NCBI GenBank assembly: GCA_029058745.1
Contig: JAIDXM010000022.1
Span: 1 to 64,000 of the forward strand
Length of the DNA stretch: 64,000 nt
Source of the DNA: Muribaculaceae bacterium
GTDB taxonomy: Bacteria > Bacteroidota > Bacteroidia > Bacteroidales > Muribaculaceae
Direction: 5' to 3'
The notes below the pieces were generated by a model that saw nothing but the letters and a program-made list of their open reading frames with translations, searched no databases and was not told the origin of the DNA. The first letter of the stretch is position 1; the number at the start of each line of letters is the position of its first letter. The translations under genes and the position numbers were made by a program. Of this stretch, positions 47,496 through 56,023 are shown one piece after another.

Positions 47496-47527
47496 CAAAT
47501 TTACAATAATTTACCGACACCCACAAC
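47496..47527 (-). promoter_or_regulatory. Promoter candidate for the PL11/PATR gene
   Basis: Minus strand GTTG - 20 nt - TAAATTTG. Confidence 0.45.
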
Positions 47528-47608
47528 ATTAACCATTTTTTTTTGATAAATTTGACATAATAAATGATATAATGCCAAACAGCTCGATGATAAGACGAAG
47601 CAACAACC

Positions 47609-47625
47609 ACGTTTCAAAGAAACGT
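47609..47625 (-). repeat. 7-3-7 palindrome upstream of RAYT
   Basis: ACGTTTC AAA GAAACGT. Confidence 0.75.
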
Positions 47626-47681
47626 TATACTCAACACGAGAACACTTATCAATCAAGAGCGAATTTATCAAGAGGCATCAA

Positions 47682-47749
47682 TTCTTCATCAGAATGCATT
47701 CCATCAAAGGGAAATTATTTTCTTCATCAGAATGCATTCCATCAAAGGG
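47682..47749 (+). repeat. Two 30-bp direct repeats separated by 8 bp
   Basis: ttcttcatcagaatgcattccatcaaaggg at 47682-47711 and 47720-47749. Confidence 0.95.
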
Positions 47750-47789
47750 GCATACTTGAGGATTTAAGAGAATCCGACTGTCCGGTGGA

Positions 47790-47806
47790 GCGTTTCTTTG
47801 AAACGC
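47790..47806 (+). repeat. 7-3-7 palindrome upstream of RAYT
   Basis: GCGTTTC TTT GAAACGC. Confidence 0.75.
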
Positions 47807-47837
47807 TTGCATAGAATAAGATTATTTGCTATTTTTG
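47806..47837 (+). promoter_or_regulatory. Promoter candidate for the RAYT gene
   Basis: CTTG - 20 nt - TATTTTTG. Confidence 0.5.
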
Positions 47838-47889
47838 CATATCATCGATTCTCGTAAAATCAGGATTCCAAATACCAAATCATCAACCT

Positions 47890-48927
47890 ATGCCCATCAT
47901 GGAAAACTCCTTCGAAATCTCATATCAGAATATCAACTGGAATCCTGCCTGCCAGGACATCATCACTCATTCGCAGAACCGCAGGGCTTTCTGGAACGAC
48001 TATAAATCGCGACGCATATATATGGTGACAATCACACGCAACAGTCGGCTCAACACGCCGTTTTCGCGCGTGACATATGCCGGGCATGACAACGACGGAA
48101 GAATAAAAGCCATCACACAACCGTCTGATTATGGCAAAATTATCAGTGAGGAATTATATCGGATGGAAAGATTCTTCAATGAGATAAAATTACTGAAAAA
48201 TGAAATCATGCCCGACCATCTGCATTTCATCATCTTTGTAAAGGAAAGGCTGGATATAGGTCTTGGAGGTGTGGTGAAGTTCTTCAAAGGGAACTGCACC
48301 AAGCGTCTCAGGGAAGTATTCCCCAAGTTTGAAGAGATGGGCATCTCTGTATTCGGCAGTGGTTATAACGACAGGATTGTATATCGTGAAGGAGCGCTTG
48401 ACATAATGATGAATTATGTCACCGACAATCCGCGACGTCTGCTACTCAGACAAATGTATCCTTCATATTTTAGAAAAGCATGCAGACTGAAAATCGGAGG
48501 AAGGGTATTTGACGCATACGGCAATCTTGATTTGCTTTACGAGCCAATCAAAAGTCCTTTGATTGTAAGCAGCAGATTTACAGTTCAGGAAAAAAAAGAA
48601 TATGAAAATGAATGGCATGAGACTGCACGATGCGGAGGAGCACTGGTGTCGCCATTCATCAGCGAATCAGAAAAAGAGAAAAGAAATACGCTTCTGAGAG
48701 AAGGAGCCAGCGCGATTCATATAGTTGATTACAGATTCGGGGAAAGGTACAAGCCGTCCGGGAAAATGTTTGACCTGTGTGCGGCGGGAAGACTGCTTCT
48801 GCTTTCCGAGATATGCACGCAAACCGAAGAAAAGGAGATGAGCAGACTACGAGCCCTACACATGAACGACACCGCAAGATGGCTTGTCTCTGCCACCACA
48901 TCCCAATCAATAAAGATTTCCCGATAA
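47890..48927 (+). CDS. REP-associated tyrosine transposase-like protein (Y1 HUH fold) with C-terminal Rossmann/DprA-like extension
   Basis: NEIMPDHLHFIIFV (HxH metal motif); YVTDNPRRLLLRQMYP (candidate catalytic Tyr helix); extension GGALVSPFISESEKEKRNTLLREGASAIHIVDYRFGERYKPSGKMFDLCAAGRLLLLSE. Confidence 0.8.
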   Translation: MPIMENSFEISYQNINWNPACQDIITHSQNRRAFWNDYKSRRIYMVTITRNSRLNTPFSRVTYAGHDNDGRIKAITQPSDYGKIISEELYRMERFFNEIKLLKNEIMPDHLHFIIFVKERLDIGLGGVVKFFKGNCTKRLREVFPKFEEMGISVFGSGYNDRIVYREGALDIMMNYVTDNPRRLLLRQMYPSYFRKACRLKIGGRVFDAYGNLDLLYEPIKSPLIVSSRFTVQEKKEYENEWHETARCGGALVSPFISESEKEKRNTLLREGASAIHIVDYRFGERYKPSGKMFDLCAAGRLLLLSEICTQTEEKEMSRLRALHMNDTARWLVSATTSQSIKISR

Positions 48928-48975
48928 CCTCGACATGGGAGCGAATGCACAATAGAAGATTGTGGATGGAAAAAG

Positions 48976-49003
48976 AGAGGGGAAGCCGGATGGCTTCCCC
49001 TCT
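48976..49003 (-). terminator. Terminator after the 49025 CDS
   Basis: AGAGGGGAAGCC ggat GGCTTCCCCTCT. Confidence 0.8.
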
Positions 49004-49024
49004 TGGATTTATGACTATGAAAGA

Positions 49025-51187
49025 TTATTTTACGATAACCTTCTTGCCATTGTGGATGTAGATGCCGGGACGAGTAGGCTGTGCCATGCGTACACCGTCG
49101 ATTGAGTAGTACCAGTTGTCACCCTCAACCTCTGCCTCTACACCGGCAACACCGCTCTGAGAGCCAGCCTGCTGGAAGACAGTAATCTTGGTGCAGGCAG
49201 TGTCGATACGATAGAGAGGATGAGTAACGTCATAAAGACCGGTCTCCTCGTTGAGCACGCCGTCAGCAGCTACGCTATAAACTGTATTGTCACCACCGAG
49301 AAGAGCGTAGTAATCTTCAGCAGTTGCGCATACAGGATGTACAGAGTTGCTACCGTAATCGTTGATATAGTTAACAACAACGAAATCATCCTTGTCAAGA
49401 TCCTTAACGATGATGTTCTTGTAGTTACCGCCTGCTGTAGCGTTGTTGTAGATACCGATACGGTACATTGCGCTCACATTCTGGCCTGCGAATACAGTAA
49501 GACCCTCGAACAGACCCTCACCGGTCTCGTTGGCATCCTTCTCGATATAATTGATTACGTTAACCGTGTTGTCCTCTGAGAGGAAGCCGAAAGGATAAGC
49601 AACCTCAAGAACAGCATTGCCATTGTCATCAACAACCGGAGTGCCGTCCTCACCTACCTGCTGGGTGCCTTCAACATTGTAATAGAGACGCTTGCGGGCA
49701 GTCCAGTTATTGAAACCGGAAGTAGTGGCAGAATTAAGAACCTTCCATTCAGATACACCAAGTGCAGCTGCAAGTTCTTCCTGAGTCATGCGTGCGAAAT
49801 CGTAAAGCTTCTTAGTCTCGAACTCGATATCATTCTCAACTGTCACAGACTTAGACTCGAAACCGAATGCCTCTGAAGTGACGGTAAGTGTACCGGCCTC
49901 CTCTACAGAAAGTTTGAAACCGGAAGCCTCGTCAGAACCTGAGATGCTCTGGCCGCTCACACCGTCAAATTTGTAGCTGATGAAGATAGTCGGACGCAAA
50001 GGAACTGACTCATTGCTTACAGTGAAGGTATAAGTCTTGGCATAGCCTTCAGACACTGCAGAGATGGTAGACACAACTTCGGGAAGCACTATAGGTGTGC
50101 AGTCAACCTCTACCTCAACAACCTGTGAAGTAGCGCCATCGCAAGTTGTCCAAGCCTTGAGAGTACCGCTTGTTGTAGTATTGTATTTGTACTCGCCGTC
50201 ACAGTCAGCATAATCAACCTCTACAGTCTGGCCGTCAGTGCCGGTTACGTGGAGAGTCTCACCGTCAATGAATGTGATTGTGTACTGACGGAAGTTGAGG
50301 TCAAGTTCCTCTTCAGGAGTCTTGCCGACACCTGTGAGAGCCACTGTCGGGTCGTTTGCATAGCCCTCGGAAGTCTCATAGGAAATCTTGATGTTGTCAA
50401 TACGGATAGTTGTCTGATAACGGGCAAGCATCAGGAACATACCCTCTGCATACATGCTGACGGGGAGCTCGCTTGTTGTGAGGCCGTCTTCACCGTTCTC
50501 ATATACCACCTGAGTCTCAGGTACAGTTCTTACGCCGGTCTTAACGATGTTGTAGTTAACGTCAAGTACGGTGTACTCTACCTCACGGTTCTCAACATCT
50601 ACATTGAGTTCTACAGTGTACCAAGCGCCATCAGCGAATGTGGTGGGCTCGGAGGTATCGATACTCCAGGCAACAGGAGTCTCAGCTGTCGGGTCGCCAC
50701 CGATAGCGGGAGCGTCAACTGCATACTGGAGGGACTGACCGTTAACCTGCGACATGTCGAAGAGATATGTCTCCCAAGAGTTGATGGGAGTCGCCCATGG
50801 GTTACGGTAGGGCTGGTTGTCGATACCGGTGTGGTTAGTGAAGATTGTGAACGCACCGTTGTACTGGTTGTTAGAACCGGTTGCGATGCAGAAGTCATAA
50901 GAGAGGGTGTATGTGCCATCCTCAAGCATTGACTGACCTTCGTCATTTAAGAAGATATCCTGTCCCCAGGTTACCTTACCTGAACGGCCGTTGTTCTGGC
51001 CGAGAGCGAGCTCGAGGAACTTACCGAACTCGTCGGAAGCGATAGTCTGCGATGCTCCGCCGAACGACCAGCCTGCCTCGGCGGCATCAGCTACGTTCTC
51101 GAAGTTCTGCTGATACAGTATTCGCGTGGTGGCGAATGAAGAAAGGGCCAGGGAGCCGACCCCAAGAGTTAATAAAAATTTTTTCAT
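49025..51187 (-). CDS. Secreted putative glycan-binding protein with sorting-like C-terminus
   Basis: Signal peptide; LamG-like N-terminal region (QNFENVADAAEAGWSFGG); C-terminal YYSIDGVRMAQPTRPGIYIHNGKKVIVK. Confidence 0.55.
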   Translation of the reverse strand: MKKFLLTLGVGSLALSSFATTRILYQQNFENVADAAEAGWSFGGASQTIASDEFGKFLELALGQNNGRSGKVTWGQDIFLNDEGQSMLEDGTYTLSYDFCIATGSNNQYNGAFTIFTNHTGIDNQPYRNPWATPINSWETYLFDMSQVNGQSLQYAVDAPAIGGDPTAETPVAWSIDTSEPTTFADGAWYTVELNVDVENREVEYTVLDVNYNIVKTGVRTVPETQVVYENGEDGLTTSELPVSMYAEGMFLMLARYQTTIRIDNIKISYETSEGYANDPTVALTGVGKTPEEELDLNFRQYTITFIDGETLHVTGTDGQTVEVDYADCDGEYKYNTTTSGTLKAWTTCDGATSQVVEVEVDCTPIVLPEVVSTISAVSEGYAKTYTFTVSNESVPLRPTIFISYKFDGVSGQSISGSDEASGFKLSVEEAGTLTVTSEAFGFESKSVTVENDIEFETKKLYDFARMTQEELAAALGVSEWKVLNSATTSGFNNWTARKRLYYNVEGTQQVGEDGTPVVDDNGNAVLEVAYPFGFLSEDNTVNVINYIEKDANETGEGLFEGLTVFAGQNVSAMYRIGIYNNATAGGNYKNIIVKDLDKDDFVVVNYINDYGSNSVHPVCATAEDYYALLGGDNTVYSVAADGVLNEETGLYDVTHPLYRIDTACTKITVFQQAGSQSGVAGVEAEVEGDNWYYSIDGVRMAQPTRPGIYIHNGKKVIVK

Positions 51188-51314
51188 GGAAAAAATGTTA
51201 GTTAATAAAAAAATTTGGAAAAGGTTAGTTGAATAAACTTCTCTTAAATAATAAGACTTAATATTTCATAAAAAGTTTAAACAAGCCTCTTTGTTTTTGT
51301 CTGATTGTTTTGTC

Positions 51315-51349
51315 CTTGCGGACAGGATTGATTGAATCCTGCCCGCAAG
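51315..51349 (-). terminator. Terminator after susD
   Basis: CTTGCGGaCAGGAT...ATCCTGcCCGCAAG. Confidence 0.75.
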
Positions 51350-51358
51350 AATCAATAA

Positions 51359-53095
51359 TTACCAGCCGGGATTCTGGTTGAGCGCCCCACCTGACTTGAG
51401 CACATCAGCCTGCGGAAGCGGCCAGAGATACTGGTGGTCGCCACCCCATGTGCGCTTGGTGATATAAGCGGGATTCTCCTTTGGTGTGAAAAGGAGGTTG
51501 TCGCCGTTCTTGGTTATCTCCATAACCTTTATATTCACGAAATACTGCGGAGCCTTCATCCAGCGACGCACGTCGAAGATACGGTGTCCCTCAAATGCGA
51601 GCTCCACGAAACGCTCGTTCTCATATCTCTTGGTGAAGGCATCGAAATCAAGACCGACAGGGAGTTCAGGCTGCCCAGCACGCTTGCGAATCATATTCAC
51701 AGCATCAGCCGCAGACCTGGTGAACCCTTCCGGCATATCATAACCGCTTCCGGTGTAATTGAGCAACGCCTCGGCATAGTCGAGATAAACCTGCCCGACA
51801 CGGAAGAGAATCCAGGTGTGGTTGGTGGTAGTAGTACTGTTGCCGGATATCTTCTGCTCCCCATTCAGATATTTCTTGAGGTAATAACCGGTGGGGGTAC
51901 CGTAAGTGACACTGCGGGAGTTGGCACCGCCTACCCACGTCTCAAGGGCGTCGATGTTAAGGGTGGTTGGCCACTTCTCACCATTCACAGCTACCGTAGC
52001 AGCAAGACGTGCGTCTCTGTTGGCATACGGATTCTGCGGATCATAGATGGAATTCGGGTCATCAATCGACAGACCGTCTGTCGTCTCATATGCAGACACG
52101 AGATTCTCGGTCGGGCAGTTGCCGCCATTTCCTCCGGGCATACCAATCGGGAAGTTGCGGTTCTCAAGATTCCTGTCGGCCGCCACGCGACGAGCGAAGA
52201 TAATCTCCTTCACAGACTGTGTGTTCTGCCAGTTGTCAGTGCCGAACAATACCGAATAGTTGTTGGCAAGGCCATAACCGAACTTCGACAAAGAGTCGAG
52301 ACACTCCTTGTTGCGGAGCGCAGCCTGATGCCAAAGCTCCTTCTTCTCACCGTCTGTCTTGTCTTTGGAGAACAAGGGGGACGCGTGATAAAGGGCGGCA
52401 CGCGCACGGAGGGCGATTACTCCGAGTTTGTTGACACGGCCGGACTCATTCTCGATTGAGTTGTATGCTCCGGAATAGTTGGCGATGATGCTGTCGCGGA
52501 TAGCATAGCACTCGCTGTCGATAAACTCGAAAATCTCGTCGGCGGTTGCACGCGGCTGGGCGTTTGCCTCATCCGCGTTCAGATTGGAAGTAATCAAAGG
52601 CACCCCGCCATACTGACGAAGGAGAAGGAAATAGTAGTAAGCACGCATGAAGCGAACCTCCCACTGATAGTTCCTATACTTTATCATCTGGTCCTGGTAG
52701 TCTTTCTCCAACTCATGGTCAGGGAAAGTCAGATCGGTGAAACGGTCGAGGTATAGATTGCAATACGCGATTGCATCCCAACAGGTACCCCAGATGCTGG
52801 AGTTCGCATTGGTGGGACTCCAGGCGCCGTTGTAGTATGACTCGATGGCATTACCCTGGTGGCTATACACAGCCTCATCGGTTGCAGAGCAAAGTGAGGC
52901 CCCGCCATACATCTGGCCATGGTCATAGTCAAGAGCCTTGTATATATGGGTGGTTATCTTGCCCACCTTGTCGAAGTCTCTCTTTATGATGTCCTCACCG
53001 TCAATCTTGAACTCCTTGTAGTCCATCTGGTCAGAACAAGCCGAAAGACAAAGCGACAGGAGAGCCGCACCGCTTATTAAATATTTCAGTTTCAT
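51359..53095 (-). CDS. SusD/RagB-family lipoprotein
   Basis: Lipobox LSACSD; LFRVGQVYLDYAEALLNY; ENERFVELAFEGHRIFDVRRW; GGALNQNPGW. Confidence 0.95.
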   Translation of the reverse strand: MKLKYLISGAALLSLCLSACSDQMDYKEFKIDGEDIIKRDFDKVGKITTHIYKALDYDHGQMYGGASLCSATDEAVYSHQGNAIESYYNGAWSPTNANSSIWGTCWDAIAYCNLYLDRFTDLTFPDHELEKDYQDQMIKYRNYQWEVRFMRAYYYFLLLRQYGGVPLITSNLNADEANAQPRATADEIFEFIDSECYAIRDSIIANYSGAYNSIENESGRVNKLGVIALRARAALYHASPLFSKDKTDGEKKELWHQAALRNKECLDSLSKFGYGLANNYSVLFGTDNWQNTQSVKEIIFARRVAADRNLENRNFPIGMPGGNGGNCPTENLVSAYETTDGLSIDDPNSIYDPQNPYANRDARLAATVAVNGEKWPTTLNIDALETWVGGANSRSVTYGTPTGYYLKKYLNGEQKISGNSTTTTNHTWILFRVGQVYLDYAEALLNYTGSGYDMPEGFTRSAADAVNMIRKRAGQPELPVGLDFDAFTKRYENERFVELAFEGHRIFDVRRWMKAPQYFVNIKVMEITKNGDNLLFTPKENPAYITKRTWGGDHQYLWPLPQADVLKSGGALNQNPGW

Positions 53096-53123
53096 TAATC
53101 TTAATGTTTATAAGGATGAAAGG

Positions 53124-55964
53124 TTAGAAAGTGAGTTTCACACCGACCACAACCTGACGGCTGAGAGGAGACACGATGCCGGTGGCTTCCTGGTCAAGAC
53201 CGGTGAGCTTGTCGTCACCGCCGGTAGCGATGTTGAAGAGATCCACGCCACGCACAAACACCTTGGCCCCGTTGATGAACTTGGTCTTGGCGAGAAGTGA
53301 CTTGCTGAAGTTGTAGTAAAGCTCGATGTTGCGGAGCTTCAGATATGAGCGGTCACGCTGCCAGAAAGTACTTGTACGGTAGTTGTTGGCGTTTGTAGAA
53401 GAGCTCAGACGGGGATAGAGCGCGTTGGCGTCGTTGTTTTCAGGACTCCAGCGGTTGTCATATACCTCCTGTGCGAGTGAGCTGTTGTTGATGAGACCCC
53501 AGTAGTAACCCTGTGAGCTGAGGTTGCAGGTGTAGTTGCCGACTCCCTGGAAGTGAGCCACAAGACCGAAACCCTTGTATTCAGCGCCAAGATTGAAGGT
53601 GTAGAATATCTCGGGACATACGGCATTGTTGCCAATCTTGGTCACGTCGTTCTCATCAATCTTGCCGTCGTTGTTGAGGTCGCGGTATTTGATATCACCG
53701 ACACGCACTGTAGAGAATGTCTGTGTCGGGGATTTGGCGATTTCCTCCTCCGAAGTGAAGAGACCCTCAGCGATAAGGCCATAGGTTGAACTCAGGGGAT
53801 TCCCGGTGTTCTTGAGGTTGTCAAAAGCCTTGGGTTCCTCCGCCATGTCGATAATCTTGCTCTTGGAGAGGAGGAATGAACCGCCGGCCATCACGTTCCA
53901 GTCGCCGAAGCTCTTGTTGAAATCAAGTTCGATGTCGATACCCTTGTTATCAACCTTACCCTGGTTCTTGAAAGGTGCGGTGAATCCGATAACGCTCGAA
54001 TATGCGCCTGCGCCATCCACGAAGATGTCATAATGACGGTTGTAGAAGACATCGGCGGTGAGGTTGATGCAGTTCAGGAAGCTTGCATCGATACCGATAT
54101 CATACTTGGCTACCTTCTCATGAGAAGGGTTGATCATCGGAAGCTGAAGCAACGTGGTCTCGCCATAGGTGGCGCCACCGTCATACTTGTCAGACCAGGG
54201 ATAGCCCGCGCCACTCACCTGATATGCCTGCAGATAGTAGTTCCAGACATTGTCGCCGGGGAGGCGGTCAAGATTCTGGATACCCCACGAACCGCGTGCC
54301 TTGAGGAAATTCACGGGAAGTGACTCGTTGTTGAGGATGACAGCGCCGAGCGACACGTTGGGAGAGAAGCTCCACTTGGTGCCGGGAGCGAGACGGGAAG
54401 AACCCATCTCCGAGATTGAGAATCCGAGTGAATACCTGTTGGCGAATGAGTACTGGCCCCACAATGAGATATTGTGGCGATAGACATTGTTGTTGGTGCC
54501 CATCGGGTCCTCATAGTCGTAATAATACTTCAACTGGCCCATCACGCGGTGGTCATCGCCGAATGTATTGTCGTAATTGAACGAGAGCCAAGCATTGAGA
54601 CGGCGTGCAAATGCCTTTGTGGCGGCGCCGGTACCCATCTCTGTGGCCTGGTCATCAATCTGCCAGTAAGAACCAACAGGAGCACCGTTTTCCCAACCGG
54701 TAACATTGGTCATACCGTAATTATACTTCTTTGAGTGGTCCTCTATGATATTAGCGACAACGTCGTAGCTTGCGCCGACATTGAACTTCAGACCATTTGT
54801 CACCATGCAAAGATCCTGGACAATCTCAGCGTTGAAGAAGAGCTGGCGGTCGAAAATCTTGTAGTAGGCCGCACCCATCGACTGTGCGACAGGGTTGTTG
54901 TCGCCAGACCAGGTTGCGTTACCTCCCCACACACCATACTCGTTCTTAACAGGGAATGCCGCAGCCGGTGTGCTGTAGATCATACTCCAAAGATTCGAGG
55001 CGGAGCCTGGCATTTGCATCTCACTCAAAGAGGTGAAGATGTTGGAGCGGAGCTGGGTATGTTTCCACAAATCAACGTCAAGATTGATGCGGATATTGGC
55101 ACGGTTGAACTTGTCCTGGGTGGAATAACCGGCGTTGCTGTTCGGATTCTTGATGAATCCGTCGCTGTAGGTGAAGTTCACCATTGAGAAATAGCGGAAC
55201 TTCTCGCCACCACCGGAAAACTCAACTGATGCGCGGTCGCCGTTGGCGTGATTGCGGAATGTCTCGTTCACCCAGTTCACATTGGGATAAAGGAAGGAAT
55301 AGCCTCCGCTCTTGAAAGCGTCGATATCCTGCTGGCTGTATCTCGCGTATGTCCCGTGTCCCTCATTGTAGAGAGCCTCGTTCATGGCCATGGCATAGGT
55401 GGCGCCATCCACGAACACAGGTTTGTTCTTGAAATTTGAGAAGATATGCTCATAGTTCACACGAATCACCTGCGAATTGTATTCGCCGCGTTTCGTGATG
55501 ATGTTGATGACACCGTCGGCGCCCTTGTAGCCGTAGAGCGCGGTGGCGGCGGCATCCTTGAGTATCTGAACCTCCTCAACCTCCTCCGGGTCAATCATGG
55601 TGATGTCGCGCTCGATACCATCCACGAGAATCAGCGGGGTGCTACCCGAAAGGCTCTGAAGGCCGCGGACATAGAACGTAGGATTCTGTTCGTAGTATGT
55701 TCCGCTGCTGGGGATGGTGATCAGGCCCTTGCCATGACCGATGAGCGAATTGCCGATATTCTTGGCAGAACGCTGGTTGACGGCGTCATTCTTGATTACA
55801 CTCACGGAGGCTGTGGAGTTCTCGCGGGTGATGCCCAGGTCAACACCGATGTTGTATTCCTGCGACAGCCACTGCTTCACCACGGTATCCTCCTTTTCCT
55901 GAGCCGTAACCGGCAGGACGATGCCTGCTGCGAGTGACATTAGAAATATATTTCTGGATTTCAT
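53124..55964 (-). CDS. SusC-like TonB-dependent transporter lacking the usual N-terminal carboxypeptidase-regulatory-like domain
   Basis: Plug FYVRGLQSLSGSTPLILVDGIERDITMIDPEEVEEVQILKDAAATALYGYKGADGVINIITKRG; no GxVxDxxGxPLxGA segment. Confidence 0.93.
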   Translation of the reverse strand: MKSRNIFLMSLAAGIVLPVTAQEKEDTVVKQWLSQEYNIGVDLGITRENSTASVSVIKNDAVNQRSAKNIGNSLIGHGKGLITIPSSGTYYEQNPTFYVRGLQSLSGSTPLILVDGIERDITMIDPEEVEEVQILKDAAATALYGYKGADGVINIITKRGEYNSQVIRVNYEHIFSNFKNKPVFVDGATYAMAMNEALYNEGHGTYARYSQQDIDAFKSGGYSFLYPNVNWVNETFRNHANGDRASVEFSGGGEKFRYFSMVNFTYSDGFIKNPNSNAGYSTQDKFNRANIRINLDVDLWKHTQLRSNIFTSLSEMQMPGSASNLWSMIYSTPAAAFPVKNEYGVWGGNATWSGDNNPVAQSMGAAYYKIFDRQLFFNAEIVQDLCMVTNGLKFNVGASYDVVANIIEDHSKKYNYGMTNVTGWENGAPVGSYWQIDDQATEMGTGAATKAFARRLNAWLSFNYDNTFGDDHRVMGQLKYYYDYEDPMGTNNNVYRHNISLWGQYSFANRYSLGFSISEMGSSRLAPGTKWSFSPNVSLGAVILNNESLPVNFLKARGSWGIQNLDRLPGDNVWNYYLQAYQVSGAGYPWSDKYDGGATYGETTLLQLPMINPSHEKVAKYDIGIDASFLNCINLTADVFYNRHYDIFVDGAGAYSSVIGFTAPFKNQGKVDNKGIDIELDFNKSFGDWNVMAGGSFLLSKSKIIDMAEEPKAFDNLKNTGNPLSSTYGLIAEGLFTSEEEIAKSPTQTFSTVRVGDIKYRDLNNDGKIDENDVTKIGNNAVCPEIFYTFNLGAEYKGFGLVAHFQGVGNYTCNLSSQGYYWGLINNSSLAQEVYDNRWSPENNDANALYPRLSSSTNANNYRTSTFWQRDRSYLKLRNIELYYNFSKSLLAKTKFINGAKVFVRGVDLFNIATGGDDKLTGLDQEATGIVSPLSRQVVVGVKLTF

Positions 55965-56023
55965 ATTTGTCGTTTAAAGTCTCGTTTGAGATGTTAGTTG
56001 AAACATTATGGGAGGACTCGGAA

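Noticed and set aside
47572-47814. 80-aa plus-strand ORF over the repeats upstream of RAYT
   Set aside because: Made almost entirely of palindromes and direct repeats; better explained as a repeat region.
51434-52459. 341-aa plus-strand ORF
   Set aside because: Antisense to susD; shadow ORF.
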